DNA from: Anaerolineae bacterium
Lineage (GTDB): Bacteria; Chloroflexota; Anaerolineae; 4572-78; J111
Direction of reading: 5' to 3'
DNA length: 16,838 nucleotides
NCBI GenBank assembly: GCA_023151115.1
Contig: JAKLJP010000086.1
Coordinates: 1-16,838 of the forward strand
Part shown: positions 6,655 to 13,707 of the stretch, piece by piece
Layout: each line of letters begins with the position of its first letter
Position numbering within the stretch: position 1 is the stretch's first letter
Notes under the pieces: generated by a model
Databases searched by the model: none
What the model was told of the DNA's origin: nothing
The model's input: the letters and a program-made list of their open reading frames with translations, nothing else
Translations under genes and position numbers: made by a program

Positions 6655-7848
6655 ATGCCTATCCCTACCCCCTTTCACAGCCGCACCTCGGCTCTGTGCG
6701 AGAGCTACGAATGGCGCAACTGGTCCGGCTATCTGTCGGCCGGTTTGTACGAGCCATCGCACGAGCGTGAGTATTACGCGGTGCGTAACTCAGCCGCTTT
6801 GTTTGACGTGTCACCCTTATTCAAATACGAAATCACCGGCCCCGACGCCGCCCGGCTGGTCAACCGGATTATCACCCGCGATATTAACAAGTGCGCGGTC
6901 GGCCAGGTCTATTACACGCCCTGGTGCGATGAAGCCGGCAAAGTGATTGACGACGGCACCGTTTCGCGCCTGGGCGACAACCATTTTCGGATTACCTCCG
7001 CCGACCCCAGTATGTTCTGGTTTGGCGACTGCGCCTACGGCATGGATGTGACTATCAGCGACGTTTCCAGCGAACTGGCTGCGCTGGCTTTGCAAGGCCC
7101 CAACGCCCGCAAAATCCTGAAAGAGTTTGTCAAGGGCGTAGACCTGGACAACCTGAAATATTTCCGTCTGGCCGAGGGCAAGTTCGACCGCCACCCCATC
7201 ACCATCACCCGCACCGGCTACACCGGCGATTTGGGCTACGAGTTGTGGGTCTCGCCCAAACACGCCGAGCGGTTGTGGGATATGCTGATGGACAAAGGGC
7301 ACGGTTACGGCATCACTCCCGCCGGGATTATCGCCCTGGATATTGTCCGGGTTGAGGCCGGGCTGCTGCTGATCGAGGTGGATTACATCTCCTCGCACAA
7401 GGCCCTGATTGAGGCTCAAAAATCATCGCCCTTTGAATTGGGCCTGGGCTGGGCGGTCGCTTTGGATAAAGGTGATTTTGTGGGCCGCCGGGCGCTGCTG
7501 GCCGAGAAAAAGAACGGTTCCAAGTGGGCCTTTGTCGGCCTGGATATTGACTGGCCCGCCCTGGAAAAACTGTATGCTGCGGTCGGTTTGACTCCCCGGC
7601 TGGCCGGGCGGACCTCGCGGGTAGCGGTGCCGGTCTACAACAAAAGCGGCAAGCAAATCGGCCAGGCGACCAGCAGCACCTTCTCGCCGATTCTCAAAAA
7701 GTACATCGCCCTGGCCACTATCGAGAGCCAATACGCGGCGCTCGGCACGCCGGTTAATATGGAAGTGACGGTCGAGTATGCCCACAAGCAGGCCCCGGCC
7801 ACGGTGGTGAAGCTGCCGTTTTATGAGCCGGAGCGGAAGAAAGCATAG
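6655..7848 (+). CDS. GcvT-like aminomethyltransferase / folate-dependent C1 transferase
   Basis: A 397-residue protein of the glycine-cleavage T-protein superfamily. The N-terminal GcvT domain has FDVSPLFKYEITGPDAARLV (50-69), GKVIDDG with the conserved aspartates D99-D100, and RTGYTGDLGYEL (186-197). The C-terminal barrel begins near FVGRRALL. The segment VRVEAGLLLIEVDYIS differs from the EAG-M-x-LYG motif of true GcvT, so I favour a paralog acting with a methylamine- or DMSP-type demethylation pathway over the glycine cleavage enzyme; no gcvH or gcvP is near. ATG 6655 is chosen because GTGAGG lies 8 bases upstream; the in-frame TTG at 6649 is too close to it. Known relatives transfer methyl or methylene units to tetrahydrofolate. 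It follows the regulator and probably belongs to its regulon. Confidence 0.85.
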   Translation: MPIPTPFHSRTSALCESYEWRNWSGYLSAGLYEPSHEREYYAVRNSAALFDVSPLFKYEITGPDAARLVNRIITRDINKCAVGQVYYTPWCDEAGKVIDDGTVSRLGDNHFRITSADPSMFWFGDCAYGMDVTISDVSSELAALALQGPNARKILKEFVKGVDLDNLKYFRLAEGKFDRHPITITRTGYTGDLGYELWVSPKHAERLWDMLMDKGHGYGITPAGIIALDIVRVEAGLLLIEVDYISSHKALIEAQKSSPFELGLGWAVALDKGDFVGRRALLAEKKNGSKWAFVGLDIDWPALEKLYAAVGLTPRLAGRTSRVAVPVYNKSGKQIGQATSSTFSPILKKYIALATIESQYAALGTPVNMEVTVEYAHKQAPATVVKLPFYEPERKKA

Positions 7849-7866
7849 CGGGGGTGCAGGGGGGAA

Positions 7867-8265
7867 ATGGAAAAAAAGCTGATACGCAGTCATCGGGAGT
7901 TGGAGGTGTATCAGATGGCTTTTGAAGCAGCGATGAAGATTTTTGAGCTATCCAAGAGCTTTCCTGCCGAGGAACGATATTCGCTAACGGATCAAATCCG
8001 GCGTTCCTCTCGCTCAGTCTGCGCTAACCTGACCGAAGCCTGGCGCAAACGCCGTTATGAAGGCGCATTTTTGATCAAGTTGAGTGACGCCGAGGCAGAG
8101 GCGGCTGAAACACAAACCTGGCTTGAGTTTGCAGTAAAATGTGGGTATTTAGCTCCAGAAATTGGGCGAGAGTTGTACCAAACCTATGACCAGATACCGG
8201 GTAAATTGGTGAATATGATCAACCATCCAACTCCTTGGTTAATTCCAAACAGGACGGGAAAATAG
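7867..8265 (+). CDS. Four-helix bundle protein of the 23S rRNA intervening-sequence family
   Basis: A 132-residue protein matching the IVP / S23 four-helix family: SHRELEVYQMAFEAAMKIFE, SFPAEERYSLTDQIRRSSRS, VCANLTEAWRKRRYEGAFLI and LSDAEAEAAETQTWLEFAVK are characteristic blocks, at about residues 8, 31, 51 and 72. The family was first found in sequences inserted in 23S rRNA genes, but most members, like this one, are stand-alone. Some related four-helix proteins accompany diversity-generating retroelements (Avd); I see no reverse transcriptase here. Function is unknown. It starts 18 bases after the GcvT-like stop, with a G-rich potential ribosome binding site, so it is probably co-transcribed but may be unrelated to the pathway. 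Confidence 0.88.
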   Translation: MEKKLIRSHRELEVYQMAFEAAMKIFELSKSFPAEERYSLTDQIRRSSRSVCANLTEAWRKRRYEGAFLIKLSDAEAEAAETQTWLEFAVKCGYLAPEIGRELYQTYDQIPGKLVNMINHPTPWLIPNRTGK

Positions 8266-8350
8266 TAAAGTTTAGAGTGAGCGGGATCAACCTTCTCCCC
8301 AGCCCCCCTGCTCCCCCGCTCCCTTGCACTCCATCGAAAGGACACTCTGA

Positions 8351-9931
8351 ATGGCACAAAAATACGATGCAATTATCATCGGCGGGGGCCATAACGGCCT
8401 GGTAAACGCCGCGTACTTAGCCAAAGCCGGCAAGAAAGTGCTGGTACTGGAACGCCGCCACCTGGTCGGTGGGGCGACGGTGACGGAAGAGGTTTTCCCC
8501 GGCTTCAAATTTTCGGTTTTTTCGTATGTGGTCAGTATTTTGCGGCCCGAAATCATCCGCGATTTGAATTTGCCCAAGCACGGACTGACCATCCTGCCCC
8601 TGGAAAGCACCCTGACCCCGCTGCCCAACGGCGATTATCTCTACCGTGACGGCGACCATTTCCGCACCCTGCGCGACATCGCCCGTCACTCGCCCCGCGA
8701 CGCCGCCGCCTACGACGACTACGCCCGCTGGATGTACCACATGGCCAAAGCGGTCAAATATATGCTCGGCATCATCCCGCCCGACCCAACCACTCTTAAC
8801 CCCAAGGATTTAGGCGGTCTGGCAGCGCTGGGTACGCACATTGCCAACCTGGGACCGGAACAAATTTATATGCTTGGCAAGCTGATGACCATGAGTTCCG
8901 CCGACTTTCTGGAGGAGTGGTTTGAAAGCGACCCGCTCAAGGCAACCATGTCGGCCAGCGGTATCATCGGCACCTATTTAGGGCCGCGCTCGCCGGGGAC
9001 GGCCTATGTGTTGCTGCATCACTACATGGGCGAAATTGACGGCGCTTTCCGGGCCTGGGGCTTCCAAAAGGGCGGCACCGGCGCGATTGCCGAGACGATT
9101 GCCAGCGCGGCCCGCTCCTTCGGTGTGGAGATTCGGCTCAACGCGCCGGTCAAACAAGTTCTCATCAAAAATGGCCGGGCCACCGGGGTGGTCATGCAAA
9201 ACGGCGATGAGCTGGAGGCCAAATACATTGTTTCCAGTCTCGATCCCAAACGCACTTTCCTCGATCTGCTTGAGCCGGGCCATGTGCCGGAAGAGCAACT
9301 GGCCTATATCCGCAAATTCAATATTCGCGGCTCGTCGGGCAAAGTGAATCTGGCCCTCGACGCCCTGCCCAACCTGGCCTGTATGCCCGGCGAAGGACCG
9401 CATCTGCGGGGGGCTATTTCGATCAGCCCCAGCGTTGACTACCTGGAACGGGCCTACGACGACGCCAAGTACGGTAACTTCTCGCAGAAGCCGTACATTG
9501 ATATGATTATCCCATCAATGATTGACCCGGATATGGCCCCGCCCGGCAAGCACGTGATGTCCTGCTTTGTGCAGTACGCGCCGTATAAGCTGCGGGAAGG
9601 CACTTGGGAGGAAAAGCGGGAAGCCTTCGGCGATGCAGTAGTAGACACCCTATCGGAGTACATTCCCAATTTGAAGGACATCATTCTGTACCGCCAGGTG
9701 ATGACGCCGTGGGATATCGAGCAGGTCACCGGTTTGTCACAGGGCAACATCTTCCAGGGCGAGTTGAGTCTATCGCAGCTCTTTTTCCTGCGCCCGGCTC
9801 CCGGCCTGGCCCAGTATCGCACCCCGATCAAAGGCTACTGGCAGTGCGGCTCCGGCACCCACCCCGGCGGCGGCATCACCGGCGCGCCGGGGCGATTGGC
9901 GGCGTTGGAGATTTTGAAGGATTGGAAGTAA
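8351..9931 (+). CDS. FAD-dependent oxidoreductase, PYROXD2 / phytoene-dehydrogenase-like (first paralog)
   Basis: A 526-residue flavoprotein of the COG1233 group. The N-terminal Rossmann motif is AIIIGGGHNGLVNAAYLAKA (7-26) followed by VLVLERR and VGG. The C-terminal FAD-binding signature GTHPGGGITGAP is near residue 503. The body matches PYROXD2-like oxidoreductases (DFLEEWFESDPLKA, ISPSVDYLERAYDDAKYGNF, GNIFQGELSLSQLFFLRP) more than carotenoid desaturases, and no carotenoid genes are present. AAAGGA lies about 9 bases before the ATG. In this context it may oxidise an amine or demethylation intermediate, with electrons passed to an unknown acceptor; that is inference. It belongs to the same gene string as the GcvT-like gene and has a tandem paralog at 11076, from which it is separated by unrelated genes. 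Confidence 0.88.
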   Translation: MAQKYDAIIIGGGHNGLVNAAYLAKAGKKVLVLERRHLVGGATVTEEVFPGFKFSVFSYVVSILRPEIIRDLNLPKHGLTILPLESTLTPLPNGDYLYRDGDHFRTLRDIARHSPRDAAAYDDYARWMYHMAKAVKYMLGIIPPDPTTLNPKDLGGLAALGTHIANLGPEQIYMLGKLMTMSSADFLEEWFESDPLKATMSASGIIGTYLGPRSPGTAYVLLHHYMGEIDGAFRAWGFQKGGTGAIAETIASAARSFGVEIRLNAPVKQVLIKNGRATGVVMQNGDELEAKYIVSSLDPKRTFLDLLEPGHVPEEQLAYIRKFNIRGSSGKVNLALDALPNLACMPGEGPHLRGAISISPSVDYLERAYDDAKYGNFSQKPYIDMIIPSMIDPDMAPPGKHVMSCFVQYAPYKLREGTWEEKREAFGDAVVDTLSEYIPNLKDIILYRQVMTPWDIEQVTGLSQGNIFQGELSLSQLFFLRPAPGLAQYRTPIKGYWQCGSGTHPGGGITGAPGRLAALEILKDWK

Positions 9932-9955
9932 TTCTAACACACATGAGGTATTAGC

Positions 9956-10207
9956 ATGAGCGGCTCTGAGAAAACTAAGCCCGAAGTTTTTATTATAGAG
10001 TCATTAACATTTGACGACGAAAAAAAATGATAGATATGAAGGCAAGATAATCTCAAATATACTCCATTTGATGGAATGAAACGTGAGGATTTATTGAAGC
10101 ACTGTCGCGAACTTGCCAGGCTATTTGGAATTCCGCTAAATTACTTTGGTAGAAATAGAAGTAAGAAAAACGGGTTCACAAGGGAGAGAATCGGGCCACG
10201 AATTTAA
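9956..10207 (+). pseudogene. Decayed small gene with homopolymer frameshift
   Basis: An ATG at 9956, with GAGG nine bases upstream, opens MSGSEKTKPEVFIIESLTFD and stops at 10028 just after an eight-A run (10020-10027). Removing one A gives a natural continuation, DDEKNDRYEGKIISNILHL, before a further stop (10073-10080 region). A third frame then reads from about 10055 to a stop at 10205 (YTPFDGMKREDLLKHCRELA, then RLFGIPLNYFGRN). These pieces look like remnants of one or two short genes. The first piece faintly recalls the N-terminus of small stress or defence-linked hypothetical proteins, but I cannot name a family. AT content is higher than in the flanking oxidoreductases, which fits acquired DNA. 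Confidence 0.4.
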
Positions 10208-10233
10208 CTCATATAGCCCTTTTTTATCTAATG

Positions 10234-10659
10234 TTAAGTAAGTTGATACACCCAACTCAGCTTCAACTGTTTCGCCCGGTCAGCTAGACGTTTATCAGCA
10301 GTCCAGAAATCTGCGCTCAGATATTCAGCGACAGCGAGATAAGCAGCATCGTAAGCTTGAGATTGGTTGAGGCGGTCGGCCCAGGCAAAAGTGGCTTGAT
10401 AGAGTTGGGGGGTAAGCGGTACAAGCTGGATGTTCAAGGCAAAAATCAGATCCAATGCTTGAGAGGCGTCATTCGGAGAGATAACTTTAGCAACAACCGT
10501 TTTGCACATCACAGTGACCACTTCATAGCCCCACAGCATAGGCGCAAAAAGTTCAGTACCGTCATCTTGCCAAACTTTCATTTGTTGAGCGGCCGGGACA
10601 GAATAAGGCAAAGCAATCGCTAAAGCAATGACAATATTGGCATCAATGACAACGCTCAT
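10234..10659 (-). CDS. vapC: PIN-domain ribonuclease toxin (VapC family)
   Basis: A 141-residue PIN-domain protein. The acidic catalytic residues expected for this metal-dependent RNase family are present: D6 (VIDANIVIAL), E46 (LWGYEVV), D104 (AYDAAYLAVAE) and D122 (FWTADKRL). It begins one base after the stop codon of the upstream antitoxin-like gene, on the same strand, the classic toxin-antitoxin layout. VapC toxins cut tRNA or rRNA when free of antitoxin. The acidic set is complete, so the toxin is probably active. The pair sits between two paralogous FAD oxidoreductases and has probably been inserted there. Confidence 0.85.
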   Translation of the reverse strand: MSVVIDANIVIALAIALPYSVPAAQQMKVWQDDGTELFAPMLWGYEVVTVMCKTVVAKVISPNDASQALDLIFALNIQLVPLTPQLYQATFAWADRLNQSQAYDAAYLAVAEYLSADFWTADKRLADRAKQLKLSWVYQLT

Positions 10660-10660
10660 C

Positions 10661-10954
10661 CTATGACTCTGGATTTTGGATCGAACCTAGTTGCTGTTCT
10701 CGTTCAGCTCTGGCTTCGGCCAGCAAATCACCCTGATAGATGCCGTAAGTTTGTTCAACAGTTTCGCGGATACGAGTGAGCGCCGGCAAAACATTTTGCC
10801 GAGAGGTTTGTTTCGTCGTTGGCTGTTCTTGAGCAGACTGATCTTTATGCAAAAGAAACTCGACAAAATCCAAAACTTCTTGCAGTTTATAATCAGGCAG
10901 CCGGTCAATTTGTAACAAAAGTTCTTGTTTAACGGGGGTTGGCGTGGTTAGCAT
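10661..10954 (-). CDS. vapB: VapB-type antitoxin (DUF2281-like)
   Basis: A 97-residue partner of the adjacent PIN toxin. Residues 8-37 (VKQELLLQIDRLPDYKLQEV, then LDFVEFLLHKD) match the DUF2281-like pattern found in many antitoxins. The middle (QEQPTTKQTS) is polar and probably disordered, and the C-terminal part (ALTRIRETVEQTYG, then LLAEARAEREQQ) would wrap the toxin. The frame extends to a TTG at 10972, but the ATG at 10954 is preferred, with GGGAGAAAGAG upstream. The usual biology is neutralisation of the toxin and binding to the operon promoter; no separate AbrB or RHH domain is obvious here, so DNA binding is uncertain. Confidence 0.78.
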   Translation of the reverse strand: MLTTPTPVKQELLLQIDRLPDYKLQEVLDFVEFLLHKDQSAQEQPTTKQTSRQNVLPALTRIRETVEQTYGIYQGDLLAEARAEREQQLGSIQNPES

Positions 10955-10987
10955 GGACTCTTTCTCCCACAAGAATACGTTTTAATA

Positions 10988-11016
10988 ATTGTATGTTCTA
11001 CCTCATTGACTGTCAA
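10988..11016 (-). promoter_or_regulatory. Predicted promoter of the vapBC-type operon
   Basis: On the minus strand, TTGACA (11016-11011), a 17-base spacer and TACAAT (10993-10988) lie about 35 bases before the antitoxin ATG. The -35 box overlaps TTGACTGTCAA (11006-11016), a perfect 5-bp inverted repeat around one base and a possible site for autoregulation. Confidence 0.65.
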
Positions 11017-11075
11017 GCAAAAACAGAGTGGAAACTGTTTGAGTATCCATCACATTCATTTGAAGGTTAACTAAC

Positions 11076-12737
11076 ATGAAAAATAGTCATTATGATGCCA
11101 TCATCATCGGCGGAGGACACAACGGCCTGGTAACAGCCGCCTACCTGGCCAAAGCCGGCAAAAAAGTGCTGGTGCTGGAACGGCGCGACGTGCTGGGCGG
11201 CGCAGCGGCGACCGAAGAAATCTGGCCCGGTTTCAAAATCAACACCGGCGCGCCCGATGTGGGCCTGCTGCGCCCGGAGATTGTGGCCGAGTTGGGCTTG
11301 CGCCAGCACGGGCTGGAGTTCATCGAAAGTCCGGTGACGGCTTTTGCCCCGCAGCCAAGCGGTCCGGCGCTGACCCTATGGCGCGACCCCCGTGAAACCA
11401 AAGCCGAGATTGCCCGTTTCTCCCCCGCCGATGCTGAAAAGTTCCCGGCTTTTGTGCGCCTGGTCACGGCCCTGACGAGCATCCTGAACCAAATCATGAC
11501 CACAACTCCACCCAATTTGGAAGAGTCTAAAGCAGGTGATTTAATCGCCTGGGCTAAATTGGGATTGAAACTCAAAGGGCTGGGCCAAAAAGAGATGATG
11601 GAGTTCATGCGCGTCCTGCCGATGACCACCCAGGAGTTTTTGGACGAGTGGTTTGAAAGTGAAGCCTTGAAGGGGCTGCTGGGGGCTGCCGGCATCAGTG
11701 GCATCATGCAGGGGCCGCAGTCGGCGGGCACGGCTTTTGTGATGCTGTACCATTATCTGGGGGCGGCGGATGGCGGCTTCAAAGCCACCCGCACAGTCCG
11801 AGGTGGAACGGGGCAGCTTGCGGCGGCCCTGGCCAGCGCCGCGCAGCGGTATGGCGCAGAAATTCGGACAGGGGCCGAGGTGAGCCAAATTTTGCTGGAG
11901 GAAAATCCCTCTACGGGGGCGACTTATGCCGGCGGGGTGGCATTAGCAAGTGGTGAAACAGTCCAGGCCAGAGCCGTCATCTCCAATGCCGACCCACGCC
12001 GGACCTTGTTTGGTCTGGTTGGCGCGCCCAACCTCGAACCCCATTTTGTGCGGCGTGTCCGCAACATCCGTTACCGAGGCTGCACAGCCAAAGTCAATTT
12101 AGCCCTGAGCGGTCTGCCGGAGTTTAGCAGCCTACCCACCGGCAATGCTCTGGAAAACAACGCCTATCTGGGCGGTCACATCATCATCAGCCCCAGCCTG
12201 GAATACCTGGAACACGCTTACGACGCCGCTAAATACGGTCGCTTCTCCGACCAGCCTTACCTGGATGTGGTCATCCCGACGGTGCTCGATCCTTCGCTGG
12301 CCCCGGCGGGGCAGCATGTGATGTCCATCACGATGCAATACGCGCCTTACAATCTGCGGGGGAGCGGAGGAGCAGAGGAGCAGGGGAGCAATCCAAAATC
12401 GGGTTGGGATGAACGACAGCGACAGGCTTTAGCGGACAAGATTATTGATACGCTGGCTCAGTACGCGCCCAACCTGAAAGACCTGATCCGTCACTGCCAG
12501 ATTATCACCCCGCTGGATTGGGAGCAAGAGTACAGTCTGACCGAAGGTAATACCTTCCACGGCGAGATGACCCTGGACCAGCTTCTCTTTATGCGCCCTG
12601 TGCCCGGTTACGGTCAATATCGCACCCCGGTGGAGTGGCTTTATCTGTGCGGCGCGGGGACTCATCCCGGCGGCGGCGTCACCGGCGCGCCGGGCTATAA
12701 TGCGGCGCGGGAGATTTTAAAAGATTTGAAGCGCTAA
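11076..12737 (+). CDS. FAD-dependent oxidoreductase, PYROXD2 / phytoene-dehydrogenase-like (second paralog)
   Basis: A 553-residue paralog of the protein at 8351. It has AIIIGGGHNGLVTAAYLAKA (8-27), the same internal blocks (EFLDEWFESEALKGLLGAAG, GGTGQLAAALASAAQRYGAE) and the closing CGAGTHPGGGVTGAPG. Compared with the first paralog it carries about 13 extra residues (429-441, GSGGAEEQGSNPK) encoded by a purine-rich low-complexity stretch at 12360-12398. A weak GAAGG precedes the ATG. Two different flavoproteins kept side by side suggest either a heteromer or two successive oxidations in one pathway. The reaction is not determined; the amine-demethylation role is inferred from the Rieske and GcvT-like neighbours. 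The gene is separated from its paralog by 1.1 kb of toxin-antitoxin and decayed DNA. Confidence 0.87.
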   Translation: MKNSHYDAIIIGGGHNGLVTAAYLAKAGKKVLVLERRDVLGGAAATEEIWPGFKINTGAPDVGLLRPEIVAELGLRQHGLEFIESPVTAFAPQPSGPALTLWRDPRETKAEIARFSPADAEKFPAFVRLVTALTSILNQIMTTTPPNLEESKAGDLIAWAKLGLKLKGLGQKEMMEFMRVLPMTTQEFLDEWFESEALKGLLGAAGISGIMQGPQSAGTAFVMLYHYLGAADGGFKATRTVRGGTGQLAAALASAAQRYGAEIRTGAEVSQILLEENPSTGATYAGGVALASGETVQARAVISNADPRRTLFGLVGAPNLEPHFVRRVRNIRYRGCTAKVNLALSGLPEFSSLPTGNALENNAYLGGHIIISPSLEYLEHAYDAAKYGRFSDQPYLDVVIPTVLDPSLAPAGQHVMSITMQYAPYNLRGSGGAEEQGSNPKSGWDERQRQALADKIIDTLAQYAPNLKDLIRHCQIITPLDWEQEYSLTEGNTFHGEMTLDQLLFMRPVPGYGQYRTPVEWLYLCGAGTHPGGGVTGAPGYNAAREILKDLKR

Positions 12738-12776
12738 GGCTGCAAACTTTCCGGCTGCTTTTGCTCGTCTGTAAAT

Positions 12777-12828
12777 AATCCGCAGATTACGCAGATTTTT
12801 AATTTTTTATCTGTGTAATCTGCGGATT
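12777..12828. terminator. Strong hairpin with T-rich flank downstream of the second FAD gene
   Basis: Arms AATCCGCAGATTACGCAGAT (12777-12796) and 12809-12828 pair over 20 bp with one G-T wobble around a 12-base AT-rich loop, followed by TTTTTGTTTTT. Located 40 bp after the stop codon, it probably terminates transcription. It also belongs to the class of word-palindromes seen elsewhere in this window. Confidence 0.65.
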
Positions 12829-12941
12829 TTTGTTTTTCTCCCTCAAACTGCCTCCCCGCGTTAGTACAACTCTAGCAAACTTCATACATAAATCTAATAC
12901 TCTCCGGTTATGCTAAGAGTAGCAATTTTAGGCGGGGTTCA

Positions 12942-13059
12942 AGTTAGATTGACACTTTTTATCAGCTAAAACGTAAAGCGTAAGGGCTGATTGTCGGGCA
13001 AATCATTACGTTTTACGTTTTACCCGTAGGGCTATCAGTTTGCGAATGTCAATCTAACT
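12942..13059. repeat. 118-bp nested inverted repeat upstream of grpE
   Basis: The outer arms AGTTAGATTGACA (12942-12954) and TGTCAATCTAACT (13047-13059) are exact 13-bp reverse complements. Inside them, TAAAACGTAAAGCGTAA (12967-12983) pairs with TTACGTTTTACGTTTTA (13006-13022), 17 bp with one wobble. I see no obvious target-site duplication. The rest of the 370-bp gene-free stretch 12738-13107 holds the terminator at 12777-12828, an unexplained AT-rich part (12830-12940) and ATGCC...GGCAT at 13077-13094. I found no CIRCE or HspR (HAIR) operator. Confidence 0.65.
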
Positions 13060-13107
13060 CATCGGGTTTCTGAACCATGCCCAAGTTTAGGCATAAAGGA
13101 GAGATAG

Positions 13108-13707
13108 ATGTATTGGAATTCATACGACCGGCCCGGTTATCATAAAATTCCGGTGCGGCGAGCGCCAGTTGGGGGAGCGTCGCCCTATTCGAGCCGGCCG
13201 GTTGAGCCGGTTGAAGCGCGACCAACCCCCTCGGCTGAACCTACTGAGCCGGCTGTGGTGGAAGAAAAATCCGTTCCCGCACCATCCACTGCCGACGAGA
13301 CGGATTGGCATGCAGTGGCTTTACAGCAGCAGGCCGAGATGGATAACTTTCGCAAGCGGCAAACTCGCCGGGCCGATGAAGCGATCGTTGCGGAACGAGA
13401 ACGGCTGCTGAGAGCTGTTTTACCTGTGGCTGATAACTTGAGCCGTGCCTTGAGCTATAACGATACGGCTGAAAATAACTTGCGCCAGGGGGTCGAATTG
13501 ACCCAGCGCGAACTGCTGCGTTTTTTGGCGGCGGAAGGCGTGACCAAAATTGAAACCATCGGCCAACCTTTTACCCCCGAACTGCACGAAGCCCTATCGG
13601 TTGTTCCGGCCCAGGCCGAACCGAATACCATTGTGCAGGAAGTTGAAGCAGGTTACATGCTGGGTGATAAATTGTTACGCCCGGCCAAAGTGATCGTAGC
13701 AGCGTAA
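13108..13707 (+). CDS. grpE: GrpE nucleotide exchange factor
   Basis: A 199-residue cytoplasmic co-chaperone that releases ADP from DnaK. The first 70 residues are a low-complexity, proline-rich arm (PVEPVEARPTPSAEPTEPAV). The coiled-coil and four-helix part follows with the family blocks QQQAEMDNFRKRQTRR, RLLRAVLPVADNLSRAL and GVELTQRELLRFLAAEGV. The C-terminal beta domain contains GQPFTPELHEALSVVPA and GYMLGDKLLRPAKVIVA, both typical. AAAGGAGAG lies about 8 bases before the ATG. It is the first gene of a grpE-dnaJ-cbpM-like operon. No dnaK is present in the window, so it must serve a DnaK encoded elsewhere. Confidence 0.93.
   Translation: MYWNSYDRPGYHKIPVRRAPVGGASPYSSRPVEPVEARPTPSAEPTEPAVVEEKSVPAPSTADETDWHAVALQQQAEMDNFRKRQTRRADEAIVAERERLLRAVLPVADNLSRALSYNDTAENNLRQGVELTQRELLRFLAAEGVTKIETIGQPFTPELHEALSVVPAQAEPNTIVQEVEAGYMLGDKLLRPAKVIVAA

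Noticed and set aside
6817..7419. A 200-codon antisense frame opposite the GcvT-like gene
   Set aside because: The sense strand encodes clear conserved motifs; the antisense reading is a by-product of GC-rich codon use.
8351..12737. Carotenoid desaturase function for the two FAD proteins
   Set aside because: The internal motifs fit PYROXD2-like proteins and no phytoene synthase or other carotenoid gene is nearby.
12738..13107. CIRCE or HspR (HAIR) operator before grpE
   Set aside because: I searched for TTAGCACTC/GAGTGCTAA and CTTGAGT/ACTCAAG and saw neither.
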